A stretch of 64,000 bases of DNA, from the NCBI RefSeq assembly GCF_001648155.1, contig NZ_CP015199.1:1436501-1500500 (forward strand). Direction: 5' to 3'. This DNA is from Chryseobacterium glaciei (lineage in GTDB: Bacteria; Bacteroidota; Bacteroidia; Flavobacteriales; Weeksellaceae). A program made the translations under genes and the position numbers. Each line of letters begins with the position of its first letter. The first letter of the stretch is position 1. This document shows, one piece after another, positions 17,839-27,374 of the stretch. The notes under the pieces were generated by a model, which did not search any database, was not told where the DNA came from, and was given only the letters and a program-made list of their open reading frames with translations.

Positions 17839-18777
17839 CTATAAAATATTTTTAATGATGTTATTTAATTGTTCGTATTCCATTAAGAAGGCGTCGTGCC
17901 CATGAATTGATTTGATCTCGTGATAGAAAACATTTTCCTTTTTTTCTTTAAGCTTTTCAAAGCACATTCGGATTTCAGAAGCAGGAAAGAATAAGTCTGT
18001 ATCAACGGAGATCATGTGCATTCGCGCCTCGATTTTTTCCAGTTGAGTTTCTTCTGCGTTAATGTTCATTAATAAATGATTCATTAGCTTATAAGATTTT
18101 AAACTAAACCTTTCGTTTAATGAATTTCCGTGATAAAAAAGCCAATCTTCCGATTCTAAAAGGTGTTTTTCCTGATTGTATTTGTTTTGAAATCTATCGT
18201 TTAAAGATTGAGGTGTTCTATAACACAACATCGCATGAATTCTGGCTTTTTGCAGTGGTTTATCATTTCCATTTAATAAAAATTTCTGAACCAAGCATTG
18301 TGCATGAAGCCAATCATGAGTTTTGTAATCGCAGGCAATAGGAATGAAAATTTCGGCAAGCTGTGGGTTTTTCACCAACATTTCCCAGCCGATTCCACCT
18401 CCAAGAGAACCTCCAATAATGGCGTACAAGTTTTTTATATTAAGCTTTTCAAGGCCTTTTAAAAAGATATTCGCAATATCTGAAGGCGTGAAATCTTCAT
18501 ATTCATCAATTAAAAAATGATCATAGCCGTTTCCGGGAATGTTGAAACACAGAACTGTGTATTTATTTGTATCAATAACCTGATTTTCACCAATCAGCTT
18601 TTTCCACCACCCTTTTTCTCCGGAAACATCTGAATTTCCGGTTAAGGCATGATTAACTAAAATGATAGGTGCTGAAAACAGGTCTTTCCCGAAAAGCTGG
18701 TAGCTCAACGGGATATTATATTCCTTTTTGGAATTTGTCTGATACGAAAGATTAATATAGTTTAGTTCTGTTTTCAA
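17839..18777 (-). CDS. metX: Homoserine O-acetyltransferase-like alpha/beta hydrolase, TTG start
   Basis: Acylates homoserine in the first committed step of methionine synthesis. The 312-residue protein has the nucleophile S124 in GGSLGGGIGWEM (the family has GxSxGG). The acid is in SVDTDLFFPASE, and the histidine is in GHDAFLMEYEQL, the characteristic MetX ending. The frame has no ATG: between an in-frame TAG at 18817-18819 and deep inside the domain, TTG at 18775-18777 is the only ordinary start codon. It is the first gene after the SAM riboswitch. Acetyl versus succinyl donor is inferred from family, not proven. Confidence 0.92.
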   Translation of the reverse strand: MKTELNYINLSYQTNSKKEYNIPLSYQLFGKDLFSAPIILVNHALTGNSDVSGEKGWWKKLIGENQVIDTNKYTVLCFNIPGNGYDHFLIDEYEDFTPSDIANIFLKGLEKLNIKNLYAIIGGSLGGGIGWEMLVKNPQLAEIFIPIACDYKTHDWLHAQCLVQKFLLNGNDKPLQKARIHAMLCYRTPQSLNDRFQNKYNQEKHLLESEDWLFYHGNSLNERFSLKSYKLMNHLLMNINAEETQLEKIEARMHMISVDTDLFFPASEIRMCFEKLKEKKENVFYHEIKSIHGHDAFLMEYEQLNNIIKNIL

Positions 18778-18845
18778 TTCTATTATACTTTTTGATAATA
18801 CAATTTGAAAATGCCACTAGAAATGGCTGAAAGAACTTCAGTAAG

Positions 18846-18947
18846 TTATCTGTCCAAAATTATATTTGGTAGAACGTAGCACCTTCTTCGCTTGCACGAA
18901 GGGTTGCTAAGGTTTCATAGGGTCTATCCCTCAACCTTTCTTGATAA
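18846..18947 (-). ncRNA. SAM-I (S-box) riboswitch controlling the methionine operon
   Basis: The minus strand shows the S-box core in order. P1 is TTATCAAGA...GACAGATAA. The conserved GAGGGATAGACCCTATGAAA and CCTTAGCAACC follow. P3 is the hairpin CTTCGTGCAAGCGAAG. Last come AGGTGCTACGTTCTACC and the P4 helix CCAAATATAATTTTGG. These match the SAM-I aptamer element by element. It lies 68 bases before metX, so it should turn the whole metX-to-metF operon off when S-adenosylmethionine is abundant. No strong terminator with a U-run is evident downstream, only weak hairpins near 18813-18840, so translational control is possible. Confidence 0.95.
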
Positions 18948-19087
18948 CATTTTCAATATGTGAATGATCGAATGCTGCAAAGATAAAACATTTATTTTAA
19001 AAATTTATAAAAATTTAATTTAATCTCGAAAAGCCTTTAAGCAAAAGAGCTTCAGGGATATGTTACGTTTTATTCAGATTCAAAATG

Positions 19088-19118
19088 TTGGAATTATTTT
19101 TCAAAAAACTTACCTTCG
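19088..19118 (+). promoter_or_regulatory. Candidate promoter of the GH63-like gene
   Basis: TTG at 19088-19090, a 20-base spacer, then TACCTTCG, one base from TAnnTTTG. The spacing fits the Bacteroidetes sigma factor and leaves a short leader before the ATG. Confidence 0.5.
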
Positions 19119-19137
19119 TAATGAAAAGTGATGAAAT

Positions 19138-21753
19138 ATGAGTGTTGAAAAACAAAGACTACAAGATAAAGACTGGAAAAACTGGGGGCCTTATGTAAGC
19201 AACCGACAATGGGGAAATGTGCGTGAAGACTACAGTCCGGACGGTAACGCGTGGGGATCTACAAGTCATGATAAAGCCGAAAGTTATGCTTACAGATGGG
19301 CCGAAGAAGGCATCGCCGGAATCTCTGATCCGAAGCAGCTTTTATGTTTTGCCCTTTCTTTCTGGAACAAAAAAGATAAAATGGTAAAAGAGCGATTTTT
19401 CGGGTTGAGCAATCATCAGGGAAATCATGGCGAAGACATCAAAGAACTCTTTTATTACTTAGATAACACGCCTACTCATAGCTATATGAAGATGGTGTAC
19501 AAATATCCAATTAACGAATTTCCTTACAACCAAATTATTGCCGAGAATGGAAGACGAAGCAAAAAAGAACCGGAATACGAGCTTTTTGATACTGGAATTT
19601 TTGATAATGACGAGTATTTCGATATTTTCATTGAATACTGTAAAGCTGACCACAATGATATTTTAGTAAGGGTAACAGTAGCCAACAGAAGCCAAAAAGA
19701 GGCTCCGATATTGGTTGCTCCGACTGTTTGGTTCAGAAATAACTGGAAATGGGGTTACAATATCTACAAAGGTCAATTGAATGCTTCCTCGGAAAGCTGT
19801 ATCGATATTAACCACGACAGTATTTCGATTAAAAAATTCTATTCGAGAAAGAATAATTCAAATAGCGTTTTTTGTGAAAATGAAACAAATTCTCCCAAAT
19901 TATACGGAACACTTTATTCCGGAAATACCTATTTTAAAGACGGAATTAATGATCATATCATTTATGGAAGTAATACTGTAAATCCAGAAAAAAGAGGAAC
20001 AAAAGCTTCTTTTTTAATTGATGAAATGATTGGAGCAGGAGAATCAAAAATTTTTGATTTCCGACTTTCTCCGAATGAAACTGATGAACCATTTAATCAT
20101 TTTGATGAAATTTTTAATGCAAGAATTTCAGAAGCTGATGAATATTATCATGAAATTCAACATGATGTAAACAGTGAAGATGAAAAAAATGTGCAGAGAC
20201 AAGCCTTCGCAGGGTTACTTTGGAACAAACAGTTTTATCATTACAATGTTGGAAAATGGTTAAAAGGTGATCCCAATTTTGAAGCTCCGAGAGATTTCAA
20301 CAATTATGTAAGAAACACGGAGTGGAATCACATGCACAACAAAGACATTATTTCCATGCCCGATAAGTGGGAATATCCTTGGTATGCAACTTGGGATCTG
20401 GCTTTTCACTGTGTTCCTTTTGCTATAATTGATGCTGAATTTGCCAAAAACCAACTTCTTTTATTAACCAAAGAATGGTATATGCACCCAAACGGGCAAC
20501 TTCCTGCATATGAATGGAATTTGAGTGATGTAAATCCGCCTGTTCATGCATGGTCGTGTTTCAGGGTTTTTAAAATCGATGAGAAAACAAATGGAAAACC
20601 TGATCTTTTATTTTTAGAAAAAGTTTTTCAAAAACTGCTTCTTAATTTCACCTGGTGGGTGAATAGAAAAGATAAAAGCGGGAATAATATTTTCGGTGGA
20701 GGATTCTTAGGACTTGATAACATCGGTGCTTTTGATCGAAATATGGAGTTGAAAGACGGTCAACACCTCGAACAAGCCGACGGAACAAGTTGGATGGCAA
20801 TGTATGCTCTGAACATGATGAGAATGGCGATGGAATTGGCTCAATATTATCAAGTTTATGAAGATATGGCCATCAAATTCTTTGAACATTATCTTTACAT
20901 CGCTGAAGCCATGGAAAATATGGGAGACGGCAAAGAAGGATTGTGGAACGAAGAAGACGGATTTTTCTATGATGTTTTACAATTAGGAAACGGCGAAAGT
21001 GTTTCTTTACGTCTGAGAAGTATTGTTGGATTAATTCCATTATTTGCGGTAGAGGTTATTGATCATCATTTATTGGATAAAATGCCCAATTTCACCACAA
21101 GAATGGAATGGATTTTAAAAAATAAACCTGAACTAACCAAATTAGTTTCCCATTGGGAAGAGGAAGGACACGGAAGAAAGCATTTGATGAGTATTCTGCG
21201 TAAAAACAGACTCTCAAAAGTATTGACAAGAATGCTTGATGAAAAGGAGTTTTTAAGTTCTTACGGAATCCGAGCGATGTCTAAAGTATATGAAGAAAAT
21301 CCTTTTGTATTTTCAGTTCATGGAAGAGAAAATATGGTGTATTATACTCCCGCAGAAAGCGACAGCAGAATGTTTGGAGGAAACAGTAACTGGAGAGGTC
21401 CGATTTGGTTTCCTATCAACTTTTTGATTGTTGAAAGTTTACAGCGTTTTCATTTTTATTATGGAAATAGCTTAAAAGTTGAATTACCAACCGGAAGTGG
21501 AGACAAAAGAAATCTTGATGAAGTTGCTCAAAATATCAGCGGAAGATTGTGTTCTATTTTCCTAAAAGATGAAAACGGAGAACGAGCTTTTAACGGCGGA
21601 AATGCTAAGTTTAATTACGACATCAACTTTAAAGATTACATTACTTTCTTTGAATATTTCCATGGAGATAATGGTCGTGGAGTCGGTGCATCGCATCAAA
21701 CAGGATGGACGGCCACCGTTGCAAAATTGATGAAACCTAGAATGACAATATAA
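19138..21753 (+). CDS. GH63-like (MGH1-type) glucosidase
   Basis: An 871-residue protein without a signal peptide. The start WKNWGPYVSNRQWGNVREDY and the central WEYPWYATWDLAFHC / WYMHPNGQLPAYEWNLSDVNPPVHAW blocks are typical of bacterial proteins related to eukaryotic processing alpha-glucosidase I (GH63, (alpha/alpha)6 barrel). The W-D-L-A-F and N-G-x-x-P-A-Y-E-W segments probably contain the catalytic acids, and the FGGNSNWRGPIWFPINFLI block near the end is also characteristic. The N-terminal 330 residues are mainly beta. The substrate is unknown; alpha-glucosides or small glucose conjugates are likely from the family. It is a single gene with its own promoter and terminator. Confidence 0.85.
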   Translation: MSVEKQRLQDKDWKNWGPYVSNRQWGNVREDYSPDGNAWGSTSHDKAESYAYRWAEEGIAGISDPKQLLCFALSFWNKKDKMVKERFFGLSNHQGNHGEDIKELFYYLDNTPTHSYMKMVYKYPINEFPYNQIIAENGRRSKKEPEYELFDTGIFDNDEYFDIFIEYCKADHNDILVRVTVANRSQKEAPILVAPTVWFRNNWKWGYNIYKGQLNASSESCIDINHDSISIKKFYSRKNNSNSVFCENETNSPKLYGTLYSGNTYFKDGINDHIIYGSNTVNPEKRGTKASFLIDEMIGAGESKIFDFRLSPNETDEPFNHFDEIFNARISEADEYYHEIQHDVNSEDEKNVQRQAFAGLLWNKQFYHYNVGKWLKGDPNFEAPRDFNNYVRNTEWNHMHNKDIISMPDKWEYPWYATWDLAFHCVPFAIIDAEFAKNQLLLLTKEWYMHPNGQLPAYEWNLSDVNPPVHAWSCFRVFKIDEKTNGKPDLLFLEKVFQKLLLNFTWWVNRKDKSGNNIFGGGFLGLDNIGAFDRNMELKDGQHLEQADGTSWMAMYALNMMRMAMELAQYYQVYEDMAIKFFEHYLYIAEAMENMGDGKEGLWNEEDGFFYDVLQLGNGESVSLRLRSIVGLIPLFAVEVIDHHLLDKMPNFTTRMEWILKNKPELTKLVSHWEEEGHGRKHLMSILRKNRLSKVLTRMLDEKEFLSSYGIRAMSKVYEENPFVFSVHGRENMVYYTPAESDSRMFGGNSNWRGPIWFPINFLIVESLQRFHFYYGNSLKVELPTGSGDKRNLDEVAQNISGRLCSIFLKDENGERAFNGGNAKFNYDINFKDYITFFEYFHGDNGRGVGASHQTGWTATVAKLMKPRMTI

Positions 21754-21757
21754 TTCT

Positions 21758-21782
21758 AAGCCTCTTTTTAAGGGGCTTTTTT
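21758..21782 (+). terminator. Terminator of the GH63-like gene
   Basis: AAGCCTC / GGGGCTT stem with one G-T pair, followed by TTTTTTT. It begins 4 bases after the stop codon. Confidence 0.85.
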
Positions 21783-21844
21783 TATGGATTGAATCTATAG
21801 ATTTATATCTAAATCATACAGTCGCGAGATATCAATAATTTATT

Positions 21845-21852
21845 TATATTTG
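21845..21852 (+). promoter_or_regulatory. Candidate -7 promoter element upstream of the gene-start remnant
   Basis: TATATTTG matches TAnnTTTG exactly, 16 bases before an ATG. It may still drive the LRR gene at 22115, which has no clear promoter of its own. Confidence 0.5.
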
Positions 21853-21868
21853 CATCACAAAAACACAA

Positions 21869-22012
21869 ATGAAAACAAAATTCCCTTTTGCTTTCCTAAT
21901 ATTCTTATTGGGAAAACTGAAACAGAACAACTCTGGTTCTATCTTGCTTTTTAAACTTGATTTACTTTTTAACACAAGAAAATTACATTTAAAGCAATTA
22001 ATTACTCAATAG
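21869..22012 (+). pseudogene. Remnant or duplicate of the LRR gene start (47-codon frame)
   Basis: The frame begins MKTKFPFAFLIFLLGK. At DNA level its first 50 or so bases resemble the start of the LRR gene 246 bases downstream, whose protein begins MKTKLFLLLSFSMFMLGLKA: both share ATGAAAACAAAATT, CTTTTGCTTTC and TTGGGA in order. After that the similarity stops and the sequence looks non-coding. I read it as the 5' end of a lost paralogue or a partial duplication, possibly still transcribed. A genuine short peptide is possible but not supported. Confidence 0.5.
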
Positions 22013-22114
22013 ATCCGCTAATATCTTCTTGATAATATTTTTTATCAAGCATTATTATTTTATATCAAAAGAGTAAAAATCAGCTAAAATTAAAACACAC
22101 AATACAATTACATA

Positions 22115-24898
22115 ATGAAAACAAAATTATTTCTTTTGCTTTCTTTCTCAATGTTCATGTTGGGATTAAAAGCTCAAAATGTCAGCATTCCTGATGTAAA
22201 TTTTAAAGCAAGGCTTCTATCTTCTTCGGCAAGTAATACTGTTGCTAAGGATTTAAGTGGAAATTATTTTAAAATTGACGCTAACGGTGATGGACAAATA
22301 CAGCAGAGTGAGGCGAACCAAGTTATGGTTTTAGATGTAAATAATTCGAGTATAGCTTCATTAGACGGGATAAATGGTTTCATCAATATTGAAACTTTAG
22401 ACTGTAACCATAACAATCTTGGCAAACTATGGGTAAGTAACAATTCGAACTTAAAATGGATCAATGCCTCTTATAATCCTCTTAATTATTTTTCAGGAAA
22501 CGGAGGTCTTTCTGTGGCAGATAATATTGGATATTTGAATTTACAATCAACCATGCTAAGCGCTCTTGACGTAAGCTATAAAAGTAAATTAGCATATTTG
22601 AATTTAAAAAACAATACTAATATTATTGAATTAAAAGCGAATAATTCAAATTTATCTGCTTTACTCTTAAATGGATGTACAAATCTTCGTTCATTAGATT
22701 GTAGTTACAATCAGCTAACTTCATTAGACCTACAAAACCTTAACATTACATCTGAAATTGAATATCAGTATGGTGGAGGATATTTTATATTTCCTCGAGG
22801 AGGTGTAAACTGTAGTCATAATAATATCTCAGATCTAAACATTACAAATTTATCCACAAATTTTTTAAACTGCAGCTACAACAACCTTACAAATCTAGAT
22901 ACAACCCAACTAACTCTTGTAAGAATTCCTAATATAATGCTGTATTTACTAACTTTACCATTAACTGTTTATTTAGATTGCAGCCATAATCAAATAACTT
23001 CAATTACAACTCATGATAATTTTGTTCTTCAAAAATTTGACTGTAGCTACAATAATTTAACTTCATTAAATATTAATAAAATTATAGCTGTTGAATTTAA
23101 CTGTAGTAATAACCAAATTTCTACGGTAAATATTAGTGATACTTGTCAAATAAATAATTTAAATCTAAGCAATAATCAACTTACAACATTTGTAAGCCCA
23201 GTATTACCAAAAATAGACGATGATCTTTTGGTAAGTCCCGCATCAGCGCAATCAATAGACTGTAGTAATAATCTATTAACATTGCTAGACATCACGAAGA
23301 CAAAGGCCGATGTTGTAAATGCAAATGATAATAATATCATCAATGTATTTGCAAAAAACGGAGTATGGAATGAGCTTCTAGGTCTTGCAAACAATCCTAA
23401 TATAAATTATATATGTGCTGATGATTTTTCAATCAATCCATATGATCCTAATGATAATTATAATGAAGTAAATTATATAAAAGATCAATTGGCTTCTGAA
23501 AATATGTTTCCAAATATTAATTCTTATTGTTCTTTCACACCTGGCGGAAATTATAATACCATTAAAGGAGTCGTAAGATTTGATGAAAATAACAATGGTT
23601 GTGACACTACTGATGAGGTTTTTGAACATTTAAAGATAAAAATTGATAACGGAACAAGTACTGGAGAAACTTTTGTTACCGCCAACGGGACTTATAATTT
23701 CTTTACAAAAGAAGGTGACTTTACTCTAACTGCAGAACCTGAAAATCCATCTTTGTACACTGTAACTCCATCTATTTTCACCGTAAATTTTGCAGATAAC
23801 AACAATATTTCAACTCAAAACATCTGTGTTACCAAAAATGGAAATGTAAAAGATCTGGAAGTTGTCTTTGCTCCTGTTACTGATGCAAGACCTGGTTTTG
23901 ATGCCGTTTACAAAGTGATCTGGAGAAATAAAGGAAATACTACGCTTTCCGGAAGCGTAACAGTTAATTTTAATAATTCGAAAATAAACTTCCTGTCTTC
24001 TTCATTACCTTCTTCAGTTTCAGGAAATCAGGTGACATTTAATTTTACAAATTTAAAACCTTATCAGAATACGGCTTCTGAAATTACATTTAATGTAAAC
24101 CCTCCAACTCACCCTACAAATCCTGTGAATATTGGAGATATTCTTAATTTCTCAGCGAATATCACCCCGCTTTCTGGAGATGCAAATCAGGATGATAATC
24201 AATTTGTGTATAAACAAACTGTTGTAGGTTCGTATGATCCGAATGATATCACTTGTCTTGAAGGAAATACAATTCCATTAGCAATGGTCGGAAAATACCT
24301 TCATTATATTGTAAATTTTGAAAATACAGGAACGGCTCCGGCAACCAATATTGTTGTGGAAATGGAGATTAATCCTGATGATTTTGATATTTCTTCATTA
24401 CAGTTACAAAATACATCTCATAATTCTTACACTAAAATTACAGGCAATAAAGTAGAATTTATGATGAAGGATATTAACCTTGCAGCATCAGCCCACGGAA
24501 ATATTGCATTGAAGATTAAATCTAAAAATAATTTGGTTTCAGGTGACAGTGTAAATAATAAAGCCAACATTTATTTCGATTATAATTTCCCTGTAGAAAC
24601 CAATGAAGCAGTTACAAATATTGAAGCATCAACGTCATTATCTGCTGTAGATAGCAGTAAAGATAAAACTTCGGTAAATGTTTATCCAAACCCAACAAAA
24701 GGAGATGTAAACATCAATGCTGATTCTAAAATCAATTCAATTGAGATCTATGATGCGCAGGGAAGAATTATTCAGAAACAAATAGGAGTTAATTCTCAAA
24801 GCACGAAAGTTTCTATTCACAGTAATACTTCGGGAATGTATATTTTTAAAATAATTACAGAAAAAGAAACAATTACGAAAAAGATCATCAAAAACTAA
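22115..24898 (+). CDS. Secreted leucine-rich-repeat protein with T9SS type A sorting domain
   Basis: A 927-residue protein with a signal peptide cut near LKA|QNVSIPD. After an opening segment with the calcium-loop-like DANGDGQIQQSEA, residues about 75-420 are irregular leucine-rich repeats of the form LDCSYNQLTSLDL / FNCSNNQISTVNI. About 480-560 look like a prealbumin or SdrD B-like fold (GVVRFDENNNGCDTTDE). About 570-840 form a beta-sandwich region common in this family (FENTGTAPATNIVVEMEI, VGSYDPNDITC). The last 75 or so residues are the T9SS domain (VNVYPNPTKGDVNI ... KKIIKN). It is probably a surface adhesin or sensor. The preceding 360-base gap holds a remnant of a related gene start. 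Confidence 0.9.
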   Translation: MKTKLFLLLSFSMFMLGLKAQNVSIPDVNFKARLLSSSASNTVAKDLSGNYFKIDANGDGQIQQSEANQVMVLDVNNSSIASLDGINGFINIETLDCNHNNLGKLWVSNNSNLKWINASYNPLNYFSGNGGLSVADNIGYLNLQSTMLSALDVSYKSKLAYLNLKNNTNIIELKANNSNLSALLLNGCTNLRSLDCSYNQLTSLDLQNLNITSEIEYQYGGGYFIFPRGGVNCSHNNISDLNITNLSTNFLNCSYNNLTNLDTTQLTLVRIPNIMLYLLTLPLTVYLDCSHNQITSITTHDNFVLQKFDCSYNNLTSLNINKIIAVEFNCSNNQISTVNISDTCQINNLNLSNNQLTTFVSPVLPKIDDDLLVSPASAQSIDCSNNLLTLLDITKTKADVVNANDNNIINVFAKNGVWNELLGLANNPNINYICADDFSINPYDPNDNYNEVNYIKDQLASENMFPNINSYCSFTPGGNYNTIKGVVRFDENNNGCDTTDEVFEHLKIKIDNGTSTGETFVTANGTYNFFTKEGDFTLTAEPENPSLYTVTPSIFTVNFADNNNISTQNICVTKNGNVKDLEVVFAPVTDARPGFDAVYKVIWRNKGNTTLSGSVTVNFNNSKINFLSSSLPSSVSGNQVTFNFTNLKPYQNTASEITFNVNPPTHPTNPVNIGDILNFSANITPLSGDANQDDNQFVYKQTVVGSYDPNDITCLEGNTIPLAMVGKYLHYIVNFENTGTAPATNIVVEMEINPDDFDISSLQLQNTSHNSYTKITGNKVEFMMKDINLAASAHGNIALKIKSKNNLVSGDSVNNKANIYFDYNFPVETNEAVTNIEASTSLSAVDSSKDKTSVNVYPNPTKGDVNINADSKINSIEIYDAQGRIIQKQIGVNSQSTKVSIHSNTSGMYIFKIITEKETITKKIIKN

Positions 24899-24918
24899 AA
24901 AAATCATTTTCAATATCC

Positions 24919-24950
24919 TACCCTTTCATTCAATGGAAGGGTATTTTTTT
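24919..24950 (+). terminator. Terminator of the LRR gene
   Basis: TACCCTT / AAGGGTA stem followed by TTTTTTT, 20 bases past the stop codon. Confidence 0.85.
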
Positions 24951-25098
24951 ATAACTGTCGACCATCTGAATATTAGGAAATGGAATAAAGCTACCTTAAA
25001 AACTATTTTAATTAAAAATTAATATTAATTTTTACTTTTTATTAAATTATTTACAACATATTACATATATTAGCATAACAAAAACCATTACAACTTTT

Positions 25099-26772
25099 AT
25101 GAAAACAAAACTACTACCTATCACGGGCTTGGTAATATCAAGCATGTTCATTAATCAAATCAAAGCACAAGAATATCAACCAATCTCAATTCAAAGCGGA
25201 TTCAATGCCGACGTTATCGCAAACGGAGTTGGCCCTTCTGCTTCATCCACCAACAACGATGTAGATGGAGTAAGTTATGCCTTTATATCCAGAGATTTCC
25301 AACTGACATCCTCAAGTACACCGCTTACTTACGGGCTACCAATTAACAGAATTATTAATTCGGCAGTTGGTTCTACTTCAGGGTTGAGTTATCAGCTTGC
25401 ACCTTATAGCTCCAACAATTCTTTAAGGCTACAAAACGTAAACGATGCTGGAACATTGACACTTTCAACGCCTACTCCCGTTCTAAGTCTATACATGCTG
25501 GCTACCGGCGGAAGTGGAGATTGTACAGTGAATGTTACTGTTAATTTTTCAGATACTACCACTCAAACTTTTAGCGGAATTGCGATCTCAGATTGGTATT
25601 ACGGATCAAACTTTGCCATTCAGGGGATTGGAAGAATTAATATAAATAATGACAATTTGGAAGCCGGAGGCGGAACAGATCCTAGATTATATCAAATTCC
25701 GTTAGCTATAGACGCAGGAAATCAATCTAAAAATGTACAAAGTATTATGGTAACCAAAGCATCAGGCGGAGTTCCTAATATTTTTGCTTTTTCAGCGGAT
25801 CTTTATACTGCATGTTCGTCTCCTTCAAATATTACTTACACTTCTACAATGACGAATGCCACTTTAAGCTGGACACCTTCTGCCAGTGCACCTTCGGCAG
25901 GATATCAATATTATGTAAGCACCTCTCCTACTGCTCCAACAGCAACAACGACACCAACAGGAAGTGTAGCAGCAGGAAATACTTCTGTAACCTTAAACAA
26001 TTTAATAACAGGTCAAACTTATTATTTCTGGGTAAGATCAAACTGTGGATCATCACAAGGTTTCTGGAAAATGAAAGAATTCACAACCGGGCAGGTATCT
26101 ACAACATATACAGCAGGAAATATCAACACAATGTACAGCAGCGGTACACCAAGCGTAACAGCGACAACAAACTGTCCTGGTTTACTTACAGTTGTAGTTC
26201 CGGCGGGTTACAAAATAAAATCTACCAGCGTATCTTACACCATGACCACGCAAGGAAACGGATGGATGTCTGAACAAAACAGTTTGCTGGTTTGTACTAC
26301 CAACAATACTTCAGAGCCATCTATAACAACGGGTTCAGGTGGAAATACAGGAACTTTCTCATATGAAAGATCTGGTTTAACTTTAGCGAATAATCTTACA
26401 GGAAATGTAAATTTCGAGCTGAGAGCGTGGAGAACATACGGAGGATCTGATTGTAATGCAGATTATAACCAAGTTGACGCTAACACATGGAAAGTAAACG
26501 TAACCTTAGAGCCATTGGTTTTAGCAACAAATGAAGTGAAAGCTGAAAAGCAATTAACTGTTTATCCTAATCCTTTCACAGATGTTTTAAATATTGAGAA
26601 ATCAGACAACGTAAAACGTGCTGTGGTAACGGATCTTTCTGGAATTATAGTAACAACTTTTGATAATCCATCTTCTGGATTGCATTTGGAAAGTTTAAAA
26701 ACAGGAGTTTATATTTTGACATTAACAATGAAAGATGGTACTCTAAAAAGGACAAAAATCATTAAAAAGTAA
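25099..26772 (+). CDS. Secreted protein: shared N-domain, FnIII, T9SS sorting domain
   Basis: A 557-residue protein with a signal peptide ending at IKA|QEYQPISI. Residues about 25-230 form a domain that recurs in the protein encoded at 41580-43325: NADVIANG, GLSYQLAPYSSNNSLRLQN, YMLATGGSG, FAIQGIGR, DPRLYQIPLAI. I do not recognise it. Residues about 235-335 are a fibronectin type III domain (NATLSWTPSASAPSAGYQYY, GQTYYFWVRSNCG). About 340-475 are beta-rich and unknown. The final 80 or so are the T9SS sorting domain (LTVYPNPFTDVLNIEKSDNV ... KIIKK). It is exported to the surface or medium; function unknown. Confidence 0.85.
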   Translation: MKTKLLPITGLVISSMFINQIKAQEYQPISIQSGFNADVIANGVGPSASSTNNDVDGVSYAFISRDFQLTSSSTPLTYGLPINRIINSAVGSTSGLSYQLAPYSSNNSLRLQNVNDAGTLTLSTPTPVLSLYMLATGGSGDCTVNVTVNFSDTTTQTFSGIAISDWYYGSNFAIQGIGRININNDNLEAGGGTDPRLYQIPLAIDAGNQSKNVQSIMVTKASGGVPNIFAFSADLYTACSSPSNITYTSTMTNATLSWTPSASAPSAGYQYYVSTSPTAPTATTTPTGSVAAGNTSVTLNNLITGQTYYFWVRSNCGSSQGFWKMKEFTTGQVSTTYTAGNINTMYSSGTPSVTATTNCPGLLTVVVPAGYKIKSTSVSYTMTTQGNGWMSEQNSLLVCTTNNTSEPSITTGSGGNTGTFSYERSGLTLANNLTGNVNFELRAWRTYGGSDCNADYNQVDANTWKVNVTLEPLVLATNEVKAEKQLTVYPNPFTDVLNIEKSDNVKRAVVTDLSGIIVTTFDNPSSGLHLESLKTGVYILTLTMKDGTLKRTKIIKK

Positions 26773-26800
26773 TACAATAAAAACTTTATTGATAAACAAA

Positions 26801-26823
26801 AAACCGGACGCAGTGTCCGGTTT
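26801..26823. terminator. Bidirectional terminator between the T9SS gene and the OsmC-family gene
   Basis: A perfect 9-bp stem AAACCGGAC / GTCCGGTTT with a GCAGT loop. It has A-runs before and T-runs after, so it can serve both convergent genes. Confidence 0.9.
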
Positions 26824-26851
26824 TTTATTATTGATGAGGTAAAAGAAGAGA

Positions 26852-27271
26852 TTAAACTTTCTCTCCGTTTACATAAACTTCATACCCAATTTCTACATTC
26901 GGTTCTAAGGTTTTAGAAACTGAACAATATTTTTCAAAAGATAATTCCGCTGCCTTTTGTGCTTTTTTAGGATCGATATTTCCTTCCAGTAAAAATTTAA
27001 CCATAATAGCTTTAAAAGGTTTTGCATCATCAATCTGAACTCTTTCTCCTTCTACTTCTGCTTTGAAATCTGTAATTTCCTGTCTTTGTTTTTTCAAAAT
27101 AGAAACTACATCTATTCCGCTGCATCCTGCAACCGCCATTAAAACACTTTCCATTGGCGAAACTCCTTTTGCTCCGGGCTGTGTTGTATTATCCAAAAGA
27201 ATGGAATTCCCTTGAGAATTGGTACATTCAAATAAAAAATCGTCGTTTATTCTGTTGAGTGTTATTTTCAT
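26852..27271 (-). CDS. OsmC family protein
   Basis: A small OsmC/Ohr-fold protein of 139 residues from the second of two nearby ATGs (three codons downstream of the first), chosen because MKITLNRINDDFLFEC is the more natural start. The conserved cysteine lies in VAGCSGIDVVSILKKQRQE, which matches the YhfA-type OsmC signature. The second family cysteine is in FEKYCSVSKTLEP. Members reduce organic hydroperoxides with two cysteines, but the YhfA subgroup has no firmly established substrate. Single gene, convergent with the T9SS gene to its left. Confidence 0.88.
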   Translation of the reverse strand: MKITLNRINDDFLFECTNSQGNSILLDNTTQPGAKGVSPMESVLMAVAGCSGIDVVSILKKQRQEITDFKAEVEGERVQIDDAKPFKAIMVKFLLEGNIDPKKAQKAAELSFEKYCSVSKTLEPNVEIGYEVYVNGEKV

Positions 27272-27374
27272 GTGATTCATTTATAAATGATTATTGATAA
27301 ATGTTAAATGATTAATCCGCAGAATTATCATTCAAAATTTAAAATCTATAATTTAAAATTTCAGTAAAGCAAAA

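Noticed and set aside
19459..19653. Minus-strand short frames inside the GH63-like gene
   Set aside because: Antisense shadows of a long, well-conserved coding frame.
25812..26273. A 153-codon frame inside the T9SS gene, other reading frame
   Set aside because: The protein is rich in Cys, Asn and Ser in a pattern expected from an out-of-frame reading, and the main frame shows FnIII and T9SS domains over the same bases.
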